A stretch of DNA of 64,000 nt from Sphingobacterium hungaricum (GTDB lineage: Bacteria > Bacteroidota > Bacteroidia > Sphingobacteriales > Sphingobacteriaceae), in NCBI RefSeq assembly GCF_015210005.1, contig NZ_MU158698.1, forward strand, positions 939,009 through 1,003,008. Reading direction: 5' to 3'. The notes under the pieces are model-generated. The model saw nothing but the letters and a program-made list of their open reading frames with translations, was not told where the DNA came from and searched no databases. How positions within the stretch are numbered: position 1 is the first letter of the stretch; the number at the start of each line of letters is the position of its first letter. The position numbers and the translations under genes were made by a program. Below, in pieces: positions 32,716 to 41,834 of this stretch.

Positions 32716-34827
32716 TTATACAACGCTAACTTTAAAATCTTTAAATACTAATACGCCTTCAACTATTTTTCCTTCTTGGTTTTTGACAGCTTTCAATGTT
32801 GAGGTCTTCCCCTTTTCTAGCAGATTTCTCAATTCCTTTTCATCTAGCGTCACGCCATTTAAGGTACGCCAGATTTTAAAATCACATCCTCGCGCGTATA
32901 AATCACATTGCGCAACTTTGTCGTACAACTGCACTTTTCCGGAAGCACATTTTGGGCATTTAATGTTGTTTTTTTGCAAAGGAACAGGAGCCTCGTGCGC
33001 AATGCTGACACGCAATTGAACAAGTTCTTTCGTGATGCGCTCCGTGTAATCCTTAATGTGTTTCATAAAAAGATCGTAAGAAACCTTATTTGCGCGCATT
33101 TCTTCTAGCTTTTGTTCCCACTTGCCCGTCAACGTGACTTTTGCGATCGAACGATCTTTCACTAAATTATACAATGTCAATCCTTTTGGCGTGGGAATCA
33201 ACTTTTTCTTATCGCGTTTGATATATTCACGCTGAAAAAGCGTTTCTATCGTTGCGGCCCTTGTTGCAGGCGTTCCCAAACCGCAATCTTTCATCGCTTG
33301 GCGCATCTCCTCATCTTCGATTTCCTTTCCGGAAGTTTCCATCGCTTTTAATAAAGACGCTTCCGTATGGATTGGCTTTGCTTTAGTAAACCGTTCGGAA
33401 AGATCTACGGCTAAAACTTCCAAGATTTCTTCAGCTGACAACTTTGGCAATTGTACATTTTCATTGTCTTGATCGTCTGAGTTTTTATCTTCATCGGGCG
33501 CTTCCATCTGTTCGGGGGACAAACGCCAGCCGTATTGACGGATAACAGTACCTTTGGCAATCAGCTCAACGCCATTCGCATCCAACGTCACCGTTGTGAT
33601 ATCTTTCAAACAAACTTCCGAAAAACTTTCAACCATGCGCTTTGCAATCATGTTGTAAATGTTTTGCTGATCCATTGGCATGGCACTCGGTTTTTCATCA
33701 GTCACCAAAAGCGCATGGTGATCGGTTACTTTCTTATCATCAACCGAGCGTTTATTCAGCTTTGCGTCTAGTAGATTTCCCGCTATTCCAGCAATGCTTT
33801 CATGTGCAGTTGCTGAAAGATGCTGAAACAATTCCGGAACTTTCTCAAAAACATCTTCACCGATATAGCGCGAACCAGTCCTTGGGTAGGTAATCACTTT
33901 CCGTTCATATAAACTCTGCGCAATGTTCAATGTTTGATCGGCAGAATATCCATATTTTTTATTCGCATCTTGCTGAAGAGAGGTTAAGTCAAACAACAGC
34001 GGTGGCTGTTCTTTAGTTTCTTTCGCTTCAACTTTCAGTACTTTGGCTTCCGATCCTACAGTTATTTTGGCAACCGTTTCTTCAGCCAATTCTTTTACAT
34101 CAATTTTCGAGGATGTCGCTTTAAAGGCAATTGCATCCTTTTCAAAACTTGCCTGGATTTTGTAAAATGCTTGAGGTTTAAATGCTGTATTCTCCAGATA
34201 ACGCGAACAGATCATGGCCAAAGTCGGCGTCTGAACCCTTCCCAAAGAAAGCAAACCTTGATTGCCTGCAGCGAGCGTAATTGCCTGAGTCGCATTAATG
34301 CCGATCAACCAATCTGATTCAGAACGGCTGCGCGCGGAGAAATACAGACTATCATATTCTGTTCCTTCCTTTAGCGTAGCAAAACCTTCTTTTATCGCTT
34401 TGTCCGTTTGTGAAGAAATCCACAATCGTTTGAACGGAACCTTAGCTCCCAAATAGTAATAAATATTCCGAAAAATCAATTCACCTTCTCGCCCAGCATC
34501 GGTTGCCACAATGATTTCTTCAGCTTGCTCAATTAAGGATTTGATAATGTTCAATTGCTTTAAAGCTCCTGCATCATCAATCTGTTTTCCATCTTTTCGG
34601 ATTTTCTTCGCTTCAAGTTTAAACTCTTGCGGAATAATCGGAAGATTCGCTATCGACCAAGTCGAATATCCATACGACTGCGGTGTACACAGCTGTACCA
34701 AATGCCCAAATGCATAGGTAAATGCATATCCATTCCCACCGATATATCCTTCTTTCGCCTCCTTCGCCCCCATCACGCGAGCTAAATCACGCGCGACAGA
34801 AGGTTTTTCTGCAATTACCAATTTCAT
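32716..34827 (-). CDS. topB: DNA topoisomerase III
   Basis: A type IA topoisomerase of 703 residues that passes single strands through a 5'-phosphotyrosine break. The TOPRIM domain shows VIAEKPSVARDLA and VATDAGREGELIFR; the catalytic Tyr lies in VITYPRTGSRYI (about residue 315). The C-terminus has a zinc-ribbon remnant (CPKCASGKVQL and a second CDL/GCDF pair) and a repeat-like LNGVTLDEKELRNLLEKG tail. It is 33 bp downstream of dgt in the same direction. It could also be a conjugative-element copy of topB, but no such genes are nearby. Confidence 0.93.
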   Translation of the reverse strand: MKLVIAEKPSVARDLARVMGAKEAKEGYIGGNGYAFTYAFGHLVQLCTPQSYGYSTWSIANLPIIPQEFKLEAKKIRKDGKQIDDAGALKQLNIIKSLIEQAEEIIVATDAGREGELIFRNIYYYLGAKVPFKRLWISSQTDKAIKEGFATLKEGTEYDSLYFSARSRSESDWLIGINATQAITLAAGNQGLLSLGRVQTPTLAMICSRYLENTAFKPQAFYKIQASFEKDAIAFKATSSKIDVKELAEETVAKITVGSEAKVLKVEAKETKEQPPLLFDLTSLQQDANKKYGYSADQTLNIAQSLYERKVITYPRTGSRYIGEDVFEKVPELFQHLSATAHESIAGIAGNLLDAKLNKRSVDDKKVTDHHALLVTDEKPSAMPMDQQNIYNMIAKRMVESFSEVCLKDITTVTLDANGVELIAKGTVIRQYGWRLSPEQMEAPDEDKNSDDQDNENVQLPKLSAEEILEVLAVDLSERFTKAKPIHTEASLLKAMETSGKEIEDEEMRQAMKDCGLGTPATRAATIETLFQREYIKRDKKKLIPTPKGLTLYNLVKDRSIAKVTLTGKWEQKLEEMRANKVSYDLFMKHIKDYTERITKELVQLRVSIAHEAPVPLQKNNIKCPKCASGKVQLYDKVAQCDLYARGCDFKIWRTLNGVTLDEKELRNLLEKGKTSTLKAVKNQEGKIVEGVLVFKDFKVSVV

Positions 34828-34860
34828 TACTTACTGATTTTTTGAGTTTTAATGCTAGGA

Positions 34861-36213
34861 TTAATCCAACGATGCAATGGAAATTCCTTTAATCTTTCTA
34901 TACAAATCAACAGCGTACACATCGGTCATGCTGGACACATAATCTAACACCGCACGTATTTTGGAATAGGTGTCTGTCTGATCTGTATAAAACTGTGGCG
35001 GAATCATTGCAATCATTTTTTTATCAAAAATAGTTTTATCCTCGTCAGCTTTTAAATAGGCGGGAATAAATTCCTCTAGCAAAGCATTCATGACTTTATA
35101 ACCCGCAATTTCAATCTGCACAACCGTTGGCGCATTATAAATCTGCTTCATAGAAATCGACGCTATTCTTTTCATCTGAGCGACTACATCATCTTCCAAC
35201 GCATCCATTAATGCTTTTGGAAATGTACCTGAAAGAAACTGTTGCTGATTTTTATAAAACACTTCGGCGCAGCCGTGAATCAAGGTATTGATCGCTTTTG
35301 CCCGCAGCAAAGAAACTTTGCTCGACGCATCCAACAATCCGTTCAAGCGCTCTTTCAATTTGTCATCCTTACACAAAGGCAACAGCAACTCTTCCACTTC
35401 CTGGTACGACAAGATTTTTAAATGATGCGCATCTTCCAAATCGATAATGTTGTAGCAAATATCATCGGCAGCTTCTACTAAATAAACCAAAGGATGACGT
35501 AAGTATCCATTCGGATTAGTTGGATCTTTCTCCAAACCCAAATCTTCTGCTATTTTATAGAACGTTTCTTTTTCTGAATCAAAGAAACCATATTTTTTAC
35601 GATGATGATTTCCTTTTACGTGACCATCGATTGCTGCGCATGGGTATTTAACAATGGAAGCTAATGTCGTGTAAGTCAACGCAAATCCTTTATCATCTTT
35701 TCCATGAAAGGCATGCGTTAAAATTCGCAAGGCATTTGCATTTCCTTCGAAATGGGTGATATCCGCCCATTCCTCTGGACTTAATTCATTTTTAAAACGC
35801 TGTCCTGCACCCTGTGTAAAATAGGTAGAAATTGCCGCTTCGCCGGAATGCCCAAATGCCGGATTTCCTAAATCATGCGAAAGACAAGCTGCAGAAACAA
35901 TGTTTCCCACTTCTTGCAAGTACGGATAGTCTACATCCATATTTGGATTTTCAGCACGCATCAAGGTATAGAAAAGCCTTCCCAACGATCTACCTACACT
36001 CGCTACCTCTAAACTATGCGTCAATCGATTATGGACAAATACAGCTCCAGGCAATGGAAAAACCTGCGTTTTATTTTGCAATCTTCGAAACGGAGATGAA
36101 AAAATCAATCGGTCATAATCCCGTTGAAATTCAGAGCGTGCATCAACTTGATCGCCTAATGGACGGCTCTCGTAACCCCAACGTTTTGCTGAAAGCAATT
36201 GTTTCCAATTCAT
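34861..36213 (-). CDS. dgt: Deoxyguanosinetriphosphate triphosphohydrolase (dGTPase)
   Basis: A 450-residue HD-domain enzyme that hydrolyses dGTP to deoxyguanosine and triphosphate, adjusting dNTP pools. Metal ligands are visible as the His of NRLTHSLEVA, the HD of CLSHDLGNPAFGHSGE and a later Asp in AADDICYNIIDLED. The N-terminal DYDRLIFSSPFRRLQNKTQV is the family signature. It lies between a small membrane gene (60 bp upstream) and topB (33 bp downstream), all in one direction. Confidence 0.95.
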   Translation of the reverse strand: MNWKQLLSAKRWGYESRPLGDQVDARSEFQRDYDRLIFSSPFRRLQNKTQVFPLPGAVFVHNRLTHSLEVASVGRSLGRLFYTLMRAENPNMDVDYPYLQEVGNIVSAACLSHDLGNPAFGHSGEAAISTYFTQGAGQRFKNELSPEEWADITHFEGNANALRILTHAFHGKDDKGFALTYTTLASIVKYPCAAIDGHVKGNHHRKKYGFFDSEKETFYKIAEDLGLEKDPTNPNGYLRHPLVYLVEAADDICYNIIDLEDAHHLKILSYQEVEELLLPLCKDDKLKERLNGLLDASSKVSLLRAKAINTLIHGCAEVFYKNQQQFLSGTFPKALMDALEDDVVAQMKRIASISMKQIYNAPTVVQIEIAGYKVMNALLEEFIPAYLKADEDKTIFDKKMIAMIPPQFYTDQTDTYSKIRAVLDYVSSMTDVYAVDLYRKIKGISIASLD

Positions 36214-36273
36214 ACTGTGATTTTGATGAAATTAAGCTCAAAGATAAGCTTTCTTGGGATTAATCAGCTGAAC

Positions 36274-36705
36274 TTAGTCTGTTGCAATCAGGGCATGCTT
36301 CTTAGCCAATTTGTAGTAAAAGGATAGTACCAAAGCATTTATAATCCATAAAACAGCGAAAAAAATAATCCAAATTATATCATAATGATGTATTACTTTT
36401 TGAGGATTCGAATATAAGATTGCATTATACAGTAAAAAAGACAAAGCAATTAAGAGACAGGAAATAATCAGAAATCTGATGGTATTAAATGCGTCGTCTA
36501 CGCTCATCTTTTTTGGAAAAATCAAAGCATAGAATAAGTATAGCACTGCAAAAGAACCAAAAATAACGAAATACGGAACATCAACCGTTTCTTCAGTGCC
36601 GATAGTAAAGAATAATTTGCTAAAGGAACAAGTAAAAGCAAGAATGCTGAAAAAACACCCAATGATCAGCAATAATATTTTAGGCTTAATGCGTAACATA
36701 TTCAT
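36274..36705 (-). CDS. Hypothetical membrane protein, four TM segments
   Basis: A 143-residue integral membrane protein with four hydrophobic helices at about 9-27, 43-62, 76-94 and 109-130 and a short basic C-terminus. No family recognised. ATG at 36705 and 36699 are both possible starts. It may lead the dgt-topB transcript. Confidence 0.6.
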   Translation of the reverse strand: MNMLRIKPKILLLIIGCFFSILAFTCSFSKLFFTIGTEETVDVPYFVIFGSFAVLYLFYALIFPKKMSVDDAFNTIRFLIISCLLIALSFLLYNAILYSNPQKVIHHYDIIWIIFFAVLWIINALVLSFYYKLAKKHALIATD

Positions 36706-36772
36706 TGAATTTGTAGTACTAAGCTAATCAATTTTAATTAAATTCGTAAATTTAGATTCAAATCTAACATGT

Positions 36773-37837
36773 ATGTCAAACTACTCCATTCCTGATCCCA
36801 AAAACTTTGAAAGCACACATCAAGGTAAGAATACACATTTGTTTATCTTGAAAAATAGCCGAGGTATGCATGTTGCTTTCACGGATTACGGAGCTAGGAT
36901 CGTAAGCATACTTGTACCAGATAAGAATGGAGATTTACGTGATGTGGTTTTAGGTTTTAATTCCATCCAGGAATATTATGATGCCAAAGAAGCTTACCAC
37001 GGCGCAACGATAGGTCGATTTGCAAACCGCATCGCCAACGGAAAATTTAAATTGGGTGACCAAGAATTCACCTTGGCTACGAATAATGGCCCAAATGCGT
37101 TGCATGGCGGACCAACCGGCTTCCACAACCAAGTCTGGAATCGGCGTGTGAATTTCGAGAATAAAGTGGATTTCATTTACACTTCAGAAGATGCCGAAGA
37201 AGGATATCCTGGAAAATTAACGGTCCACTGTTCATACGAATTAACCGAAGAAAATGAGCTGATTATTCGCTATCAAGCGACCACCGATAAGCCAACAATC
37301 GTAAATTTAACCAATCATGCATATTTTAATTTGGATGGCGAAGATACGGGCTCAATTTTGGAACATCTTGTCAGCATTCCATCGGAAGAATATTTAACAA
37401 TTAATGAATTTCAGATCCCAACTCAAAAAACACCCGTAGAGAATACCCCCTTCGATTTCAGAAAACCAAAACGGATTGGAGAATCCATTAATTCTCCCGA
37501 TGATCAACTCACATTTGCCAATGGGTACGACCACTCATTTATTCATGCGCAAGATCCAACCCAACCCTGTGCTACAGCGATCGGTTCGGCTTCTGGAATT
37601 AAGCTAGAAGTATTTACAACTTATCCAGGCGTTCATTTATATTCTGGAAATTTTCTGAACAGTATTGACAAAGGAAAACAAGGTACAGCTTACCAGCCAA
37701 ACGATGCATTCTGTTTGGAATGTCAATTTTTTCCAGACAGCGCTAACCGAAAAGATTTTCCATCCTGCGAATTATTGCCAAATGAAACATTTAAGGCAAT
37801 CATCAGCTACAAATTTGGCATCAGTCTAGCCATTTAA
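36773..37837 (+). CDS. galM: Aldose 1-epimerase
   Basis: GalM interconverts alpha and beta anomers of galactose and other aldoses. The 354-residue protein shows TDYGARIVSILVPD, YHGATIGRFANRIANGKF, the catalytic His in LTNHAYFNLDG (preceded by an LHGGP block), and a C-terminal Glu in LECQFFPDSAN. No signal peptide, so it is cytoplasmic. It is monocistronic and not part of a sugar operon here. Confidence 0.95.
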   Translation: MSNYSIPDPKNFESTHQGKNTHLFILKNSRGMHVAFTDYGARIVSILVPDKNGDLRDVVLGFNSIQEYYDAKEAYHGATIGRFANRIANGKFKLGDQEFTLATNNGPNALHGGPTGFHNQVWNRRVNFENKVDFIYTSEDAEEGYPGKLTVHCSYELTEENELIIRYQATTDKPTIVNLTNHAYFNLDGEDTGSILEHLVSIPSEEYLTINEFQIPTQKTPVENTPFDFRKPKRIGESINSPDDQLTFANGYDHSFIHAQDPTQPCATAIGSASGIKLEVFTTYPGVHLYSGNFLNSIDKGKQGTAYQPNDAFCLECQFFPDSANRKDFPSCELLPNETFKAIISYKFGISLAI

Positions 37838-37883
37838 CAGGCGTTAAATAATCTATAAAACTTTTATCTATTTTGCGATTATC

Positions 37884-37916
37884 TTTCGTAAAAGTGTATA
37901 TTATGTCTTAAATTTG
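37884..37916 (+). promoter_or_regulatory. Promoter of the first dihydrolipoyl dehydrogenase gene
   Basis: TTTC at 37884-37887 and TAAATTTG at 37909-37916 (perfect -7), 21 bp apart. It overlaps an in-frame TTG/GTG extension and so supports the ATG at 37941. Confidence 0.6.
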
Positions 37917-37940
37917 TGGACAAAAATAAAATATTTTCAT

Positions 37941-39347
37941 ATGGAATATGATGTTATCGTAATTGGAAGTGGTCCTGGTGGATATGTTGCCGCAATCAGA
38001 TGCGCTCAATTAGGATTAAAAACAGCAGTAATAGAAAAATATAGCACGTTTGGAGGAACTTGTTTGAATGTAGGTTGTATCCCGTCAAAAGCTTTGTTGG
38101 ATTCTTCAGAACATTACCACAATGCAGCACACAATTTTGAAGCTCACGGTATTGGCTTGAGCAATTTAAAATTGGACATGAAGAAAATGATTGCTCGCAA
38201 AGATGATGTAATCGCACAAAACACAGCTGGTATTACTTATTTATTCAAGAAAAATAAAATTGATTCTTACGAAGGTTTAGGATCGTTTAAAGATAAAAAC
38301 ACCATCATCGTTACGAAAGCTGATGGAAAAACAGAAGAATTAAAAGCTAAAAATGTAATCATTGCGACAGGTTCTAAACCGACTGCTTTGCCATTTTTGC
38401 CTATTGATAAAAAACGGATTATTACTTCAACAGAAGCGTTGAACTTGACCGAAGTTCCAAAACACCTAATCGTTATCGGCGGTGGAGTTATTGGTTTGGA
38501 GTTAGGATCAGTTTATGCTCGTTTGGGCTCGAAAGTTTCCGTTGTTGAATTTGCAAAATCCATTATCGGCACGATGGATGCTGGTCTTGGAAAAGAATTG
38601 CAACGTGTTTTGAAAAAATCATTGGGCATGGAATTCTTCTTGGGACATAAAGTTACTGGAGCTTCAGCCAAAGGCAAAAAAGTTACGGTAACAGCAGAAG
38701 ACGCGAAAGGCGAAACTGTTTCATTAGAAGGAGATTACTGCATCGTGGCTGTTGGACGTACGGCTTACAACGAAGGATTAGGATTAGAAAATATCGGTCT
38801 AAAGGTCGAAGAGAGAGGCAATAAAATCACGGTTAACGAACATTTAGAGACTTCGGTCGCTGGCGTTTACGCAATCGGCGATGTGGTTAAAGGTGCCATG
38901 TTAGCGCATAAAGCAGAAGATGAAGGTATTTTTGTTGCTGAATTAATCGCAGGTCAAAAACCTCATATTGATTACAACTTGATTCCGGGCGTGGTTTACA
39001 CTTGGCCAGAAGTTGCTTCCGTTGGACAGACCGAAGAACAATTAAAAGAGTCAGGAAAACAATATAAAGCAGGATCATTTTCATTCAAAGCATCGGGACG
39101 TGCGAAAGCGTCTGGTGATACAGATGGTTTTGTAAAAGTATTGGCTGATAAGGAAACTGATGAAATTTTAGGAGTCCACATGATCGGACCACGTGCGGCA
39201 GATATGATCGCAGAAGCGGTAACCGCCATGGAATTCAGAGCATCGGCAGAAGACATCGGCCGCATATGCCACGCGCATCCGACGTATACCGAAGCGTTTA
39301 AGGAAGCTGCTTTAGCTGCAACAGCAAATCGAGCAATTCACGCTTAA
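37941..39347 (+). CDS. lpdA: Dihydrolipoyl dehydrogenase (copy 1)
   Basis: E3 of 2-oxo acid dehydrogenase complexes: reoxidises dihydrolipoamide with NAD+. The 468-residue flavoprotein has the FAD-binding GSGPGGYVAA, redox disulfide Cys41/Cys46 in GGTCLNVGCIPSKAL, the NAD-binding VIGGGVIGLELG, and the C-terminal His-Glu in CHAHPTYTE. The ATG at 37941 directly precedes the FAD motif. It is followed by a terminator. Together with copy 2 (40374) it suggests separate E3s for different complexes, for example 2-oxoglutarate versus pyruvate; which is which cannot be told. Confidence 0.95.
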   Translation: MEYDVIVIGSGPGGYVAAIRCAQLGLKTAVIEKYSTFGGTCLNVGCIPSKALLDSSEHYHNAAHNFEAHGIGLSNLKLDMKKMIARKDDVIAQNTAGITYLFKKNKIDSYEGLGSFKDKNTIIVTKADGKTEELKAKNVIIATGSKPTALPFLPIDKKRIITSTEALNLTEVPKHLIVIGGGVIGLELGSVYARLGSKVSVVEFAKSIIGTMDAGLGKELQRVLKKSLGMEFFLGHKVTGASAKGKKVTVTAEDAKGETVSLEGDYCIVAVGRTAYNEGLGLENIGLKVEERGNKITVNEHLETSVAGVYAIGDVVKGAMLAHKAEDEGIFVAELIAGQKPHIDYNLIPGVVYTWPEVASVGQTEEQLKESGKQYKAGSFSFKASGRAKASGDTDGFVKVLADKETDEILGVHMIGPRAADMIAEAVTAMEFRASAEDIGRICHAHPTYTEAFKEAALAATANRAIHA

Positions 39348-39355
39348 CCATATTG

Positions 39356-39388
39356 AAAGAGGCATTTTTAAAAATGCCTCTTTTTTTT
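39356..39388 (+). terminator. Terminator of lpdA copy 1
   Basis: AAAGAGGCATTTTT pairs with AAAAATGCCTCTTT and is followed by a run of T. Confidence 0.88.
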
Positions 39389-39395
39389 GATAGAA

Positions 39396-39427
39396 TTTTG
39401 ACGCCTCACGAGATTCCATTAAATTTA
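39396..39427 (+). promoter_or_regulatory. Putative promoter of the thioesterase gene
   Basis: TTTTG at 39396-39400 and TAAATTTA at 39420-39427 (last base off consensus), 19 bp apart. Confidence 0.5.
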
Positions 39428-39473
39428 GAACAAGAATAACAGACACCAAATTTTAACATCAACTTACTGAAAA

Positions 39474-39875
39474 ATGAATTTTTATACAAGAAAGTGGGTC
39501 AAACCAGAAGATTTAAATCCAAACGGATCTTTGTTTGGGGGAACTTTATTGCGCTGGATTGATGAAGAGGCGGTAATCTACGCCATTGTTCAATTAGGAA
39601 ACCCACATGTAGTCACCAAATACATTTCTGAAATCAATTTCGTAAGCTCTGCGCAGCAAGGCGATATTATCGAATTGGGAATTGAAGCTACTCATTTTGG
39701 AACTACGTCGCTGACTATGCGTTGCGAAGTCCGAAATAAGATCACGCGCAAAACAATTTTATCGATTGATAAATTAGTGTTTGTTAATCTGGATAAAGAC
39801 GGCAACCCAACTCCGCATTTGAAGAAAGAAATTACCTATGCCTATATGGGCATCGATAATACGCGATTGGATTAA
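39474..39875 (+). CDS. Acyl-CoA thioesterase (hotdog fold, YciA-like)
   Basis: A 133-residue hotdog-fold thioesterase that hydrolyses acyl-CoA to free acid and CoA. It shows the family's NPNGSLFGGTLLRWIDEEA helix with the catalytic Asp/Glu, and a YISEINFVSSAQQGDIIELG strand pair. No signal peptide. Its stop overlaps the stop of the convergent DUF3817 gene by 4 bp. Confidence 0.88.
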   Translation: MNFYTRKWVKPEDLNPNGSLFGGTLLRWIDEEAVIYAIVQLGNPHVVTKYISEINFVSSAQQGDIIELGIEATHFGTTSLTMRCEVRNKITRKTILSIDKLVFVNLDKDGNPTPHLKKEITYAYMGIDNTRLD

Positions 39876-40168
39876 ATCGTATTGGTCGATTTGATATCTT
39901 TCTTCACATCTCTTTCCACATAAAAAGAAACGATTGGAATTAAGGATAACACGAAATATTTAACCACTCGGCCAAAAGTCCAGTTGTAGGTTTGCCAACA
40001 TGCTATTAATAAAATAACAAATACAACGACTAAAAACCCATGAATAGACCCTGCAATTTTTACTGCATCGGGTATATCAGCCAAGTATTTTAGCGGCATG
40101 GCTACAAAAAAAAGGATAACAGTTGAAATGGCTTCCCAAAGCGCGACTTGTTGAAATATTCGTAACAT
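39872..40168 (-). CDS. DUF3817 domain-containing membrane protein
   Basis: A 98-residue integral membrane protein with three hydrophobic helices (about 7-27, 41-58, 68-84) and the family's ALWEAISTVILFF, GSIHGFLVVVFV pattern with conserved Glu and His. Function unknown; similar domains fuse to transporters. Single gene, convergent with the thioesterase. Confidence 0.85.
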   Translation of the reverse strand: MLRIFQQVALWEAISTVILFFVAMPLKYLADIPDAVKIAGSIHGFLVVVFVILLIACWQTYNWTFGRVVKYFVLSLIPIVSFYVERDVKKDIKSTNTI

Positions 40169-40301
40169 ACTGATTGTTTGGAGGCAAAATAAAGCATAAA
40201 TAATCCTTTTATCAAAGAAAACGGATGAAGTGACCAGTTTTTGACATTCGTTATCAAATCCATATCAAATTCGTTCAAATAATGCAATAAGCGCAAATGG
40301 A

Positions 40302-40334
40302 TTAGGCTGTAAAGAAAAAAAAAGTGTACTTTTG
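40302..40334 (+). promoter_or_regulatory. Promoter of the second dihydrolipoyl dehydrogenase gene
   Basis: TTAG at 40302-40305 and TACTTTTG at 40327-40334 (perfect -7), 21 bp apart; leader of about 35 nt to the ATG at 40374. Confidence 0.55.
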
Positions 40335-40373
40335 GGAGTATGAAAATGCATTTCTTAACGACAAAATAATTTT

Positions 40374-41762
40374 ATGAATTACGACGTAATAGTTATTGGA
40401 AGTGGACCCGGCGGCTACGTAGCTGCTATCCGATCAGCACAATTAGGATTTAAAACAGCGATTATAGAGCGTGAAGCTTTAGGCGGAATTTGTCTTAATT
40501 GGGGTTGTATTCCAACCAAAGCCTTATTAAAAAGTGCACAAGTTTTTGAATATTTAAATCATGCCGAAGAGTACGGAATTAAAGTACAAGGTGGCGAAGC
40601 AGATTTTGGCGCGATAGTTAAACGCAGCCGTGGCGTTGCTGATGGCATGAGCAAAGGGATTCAATTCCTAATGAAAAAAAATAAAATTGACGTCATCATG
40701 GGTACCGCAAAAATTAAAAAAGGCGGCAAGATCGACGTCAAAGCAGCAGATGGTTCTTCCAAAGAATATTCGGCTAAGCATACGATTTTAGCGACTGGTG
40801 CTCGTTCAAGAGAATTACCTAATTTACCTCAAGACGGTAAAAAAATAATCGGCTACCGCCAAGCGATGAATCTGCCTGAACAACCTAAATCATTAGTTGT
40901 TGTAGGTTCGGGAGCGATCGGTGTTGAATTTGCGTATTTCTACAATTCCATTGGAACGAAAGTTACGATTGTTGAATTTATGGACCGCATTGTACCGGTT
41001 GAAGATGAAGAGGTTTCCAAACAATTGGAAAAATCATTGAAAAAAGCAGGAATCACTGTTTTGACTCAATCCGAAGTTCAGTCTGTTGACACAAAAGGTG
41101 CTTTAAGCAAAGTCAACATCAAAACTGCAAAAGGAACTGAAGTTATCGAAGCTGAAGTTGTTTTATCTGCAGTAGGCATCGCAGCTAACATCGAAAACTT
41201 AGGTTTAGAAGAAGTTGGCGTAAAAACTGAAAAAGGAAAAGTTTTAGTAGATGATTTCTACAAAACAAATATCGATGGCGTTTATGCAATCGGTGATATC
41301 GTGAAAGGCCAAGCTTTAGCACACGTTGCTTCTGCTGAAGCAATCACATGTATCGAAAAAATCAAAGGATTACATGTTGACCCGATCAACTACAACAACA
41401 TTCCTGGATGTACATACTGTTCACCAGAAATTGCTTCTGTAGGTTACACAGAGAAAGCAGCTAAAGACGCTGGCTACGAAGTGAAAGTTGGTAAGTTCCC
41501 GTTCTCGGCTTCAGGAAAAGCTTCTGCTGCTGGAGCAAAAGATGGTTTTGTAAAAGTTATTTTCGACGCTAAATATGGTGAGCTTCTTGGAGCGCACATG
41601 ATTGGTGCGAACGTGACTGAAATGATTGCTGAAATTGTTGTTGCTAGGAAATTAGAAACCACTGGTCATGAGATGATCAAAGCAATCCATCCGCATCCAA
41701 CAATGAGCGAAGCGATAATGGAAGCAGCTGCTGACGCATACGGAGAAGTTATACACTTATAG
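40374..41762 (+). CDS. lpdA: Dihydrolipoyl dehydrogenase (copy 2)
   Basis: A second E3-type flavoprotein of 462 residues with GSGPGGYVAA, disulfide Cys40/Cys45 in GGICLNWGCIPTKAL, VVGSGAIGVEFA and the C-terminal His-Glu in AIHPHPTMSE. The WGC and PTK variants and a shorter linker differ from copy 1, so this is an old paralogue, not a recent duplicate. It has its own promoter and terminator and no E1/E2 genes beside it. Confidence 0.94.
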   Translation: MNYDVIVIGSGPGGYVAAIRSAQLGFKTAIIEREALGGICLNWGCIPTKALLKSAQVFEYLNHAEEYGIKVQGGEADFGAIVKRSRGVADGMSKGIQFLMKKNKIDVIMGTAKIKKGGKIDVKAADGSSKEYSAKHTILATGARSRELPNLPQDGKKIIGYRQAMNLPEQPKSLVVVGSGAIGVEFAYFYNSIGTKVTIVEFMDRIVPVEDEEVSKQLEKSLKKAGITVLTQSEVQSVDTKGALSKVNIKTAKGTEVIEAEVVLSAVGIAANIENLGLEEVGVKTEKGKVLVDDFYKTNIDGVYAIGDIVKGQALAHVASAEAITCIEKIKGLHVDPINYNNIPGCTYCSPEIASVGYTEKAAKDAGYEVKVGKFPFSASGKASAAGAKDGFVKVIFDAKYGELLGAHMIGANVTEMIAEIVVARKLETTGHEMIKAIHPHPTMSEAIMEAAADAYGEVIHL

Positions 41763-41782
41763 AACTGATTTCTTTATAAAAT

Positions 41783-41818
41783 AAAACGGGCTTCAGCAAA
41801 TGTTGAAGCCCGTTTTTT
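41783..41818 (+). terminator. Terminator of lpdA copy 2
   Basis: AAAACGGGCTTCA pairs with TGAAGCCCGTTTT, then a T run; it can also act for the convergent lacI-type gene. Confidence 0.9.
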
Positions 41819-41834
41819 ATGATTTGAACTATTT

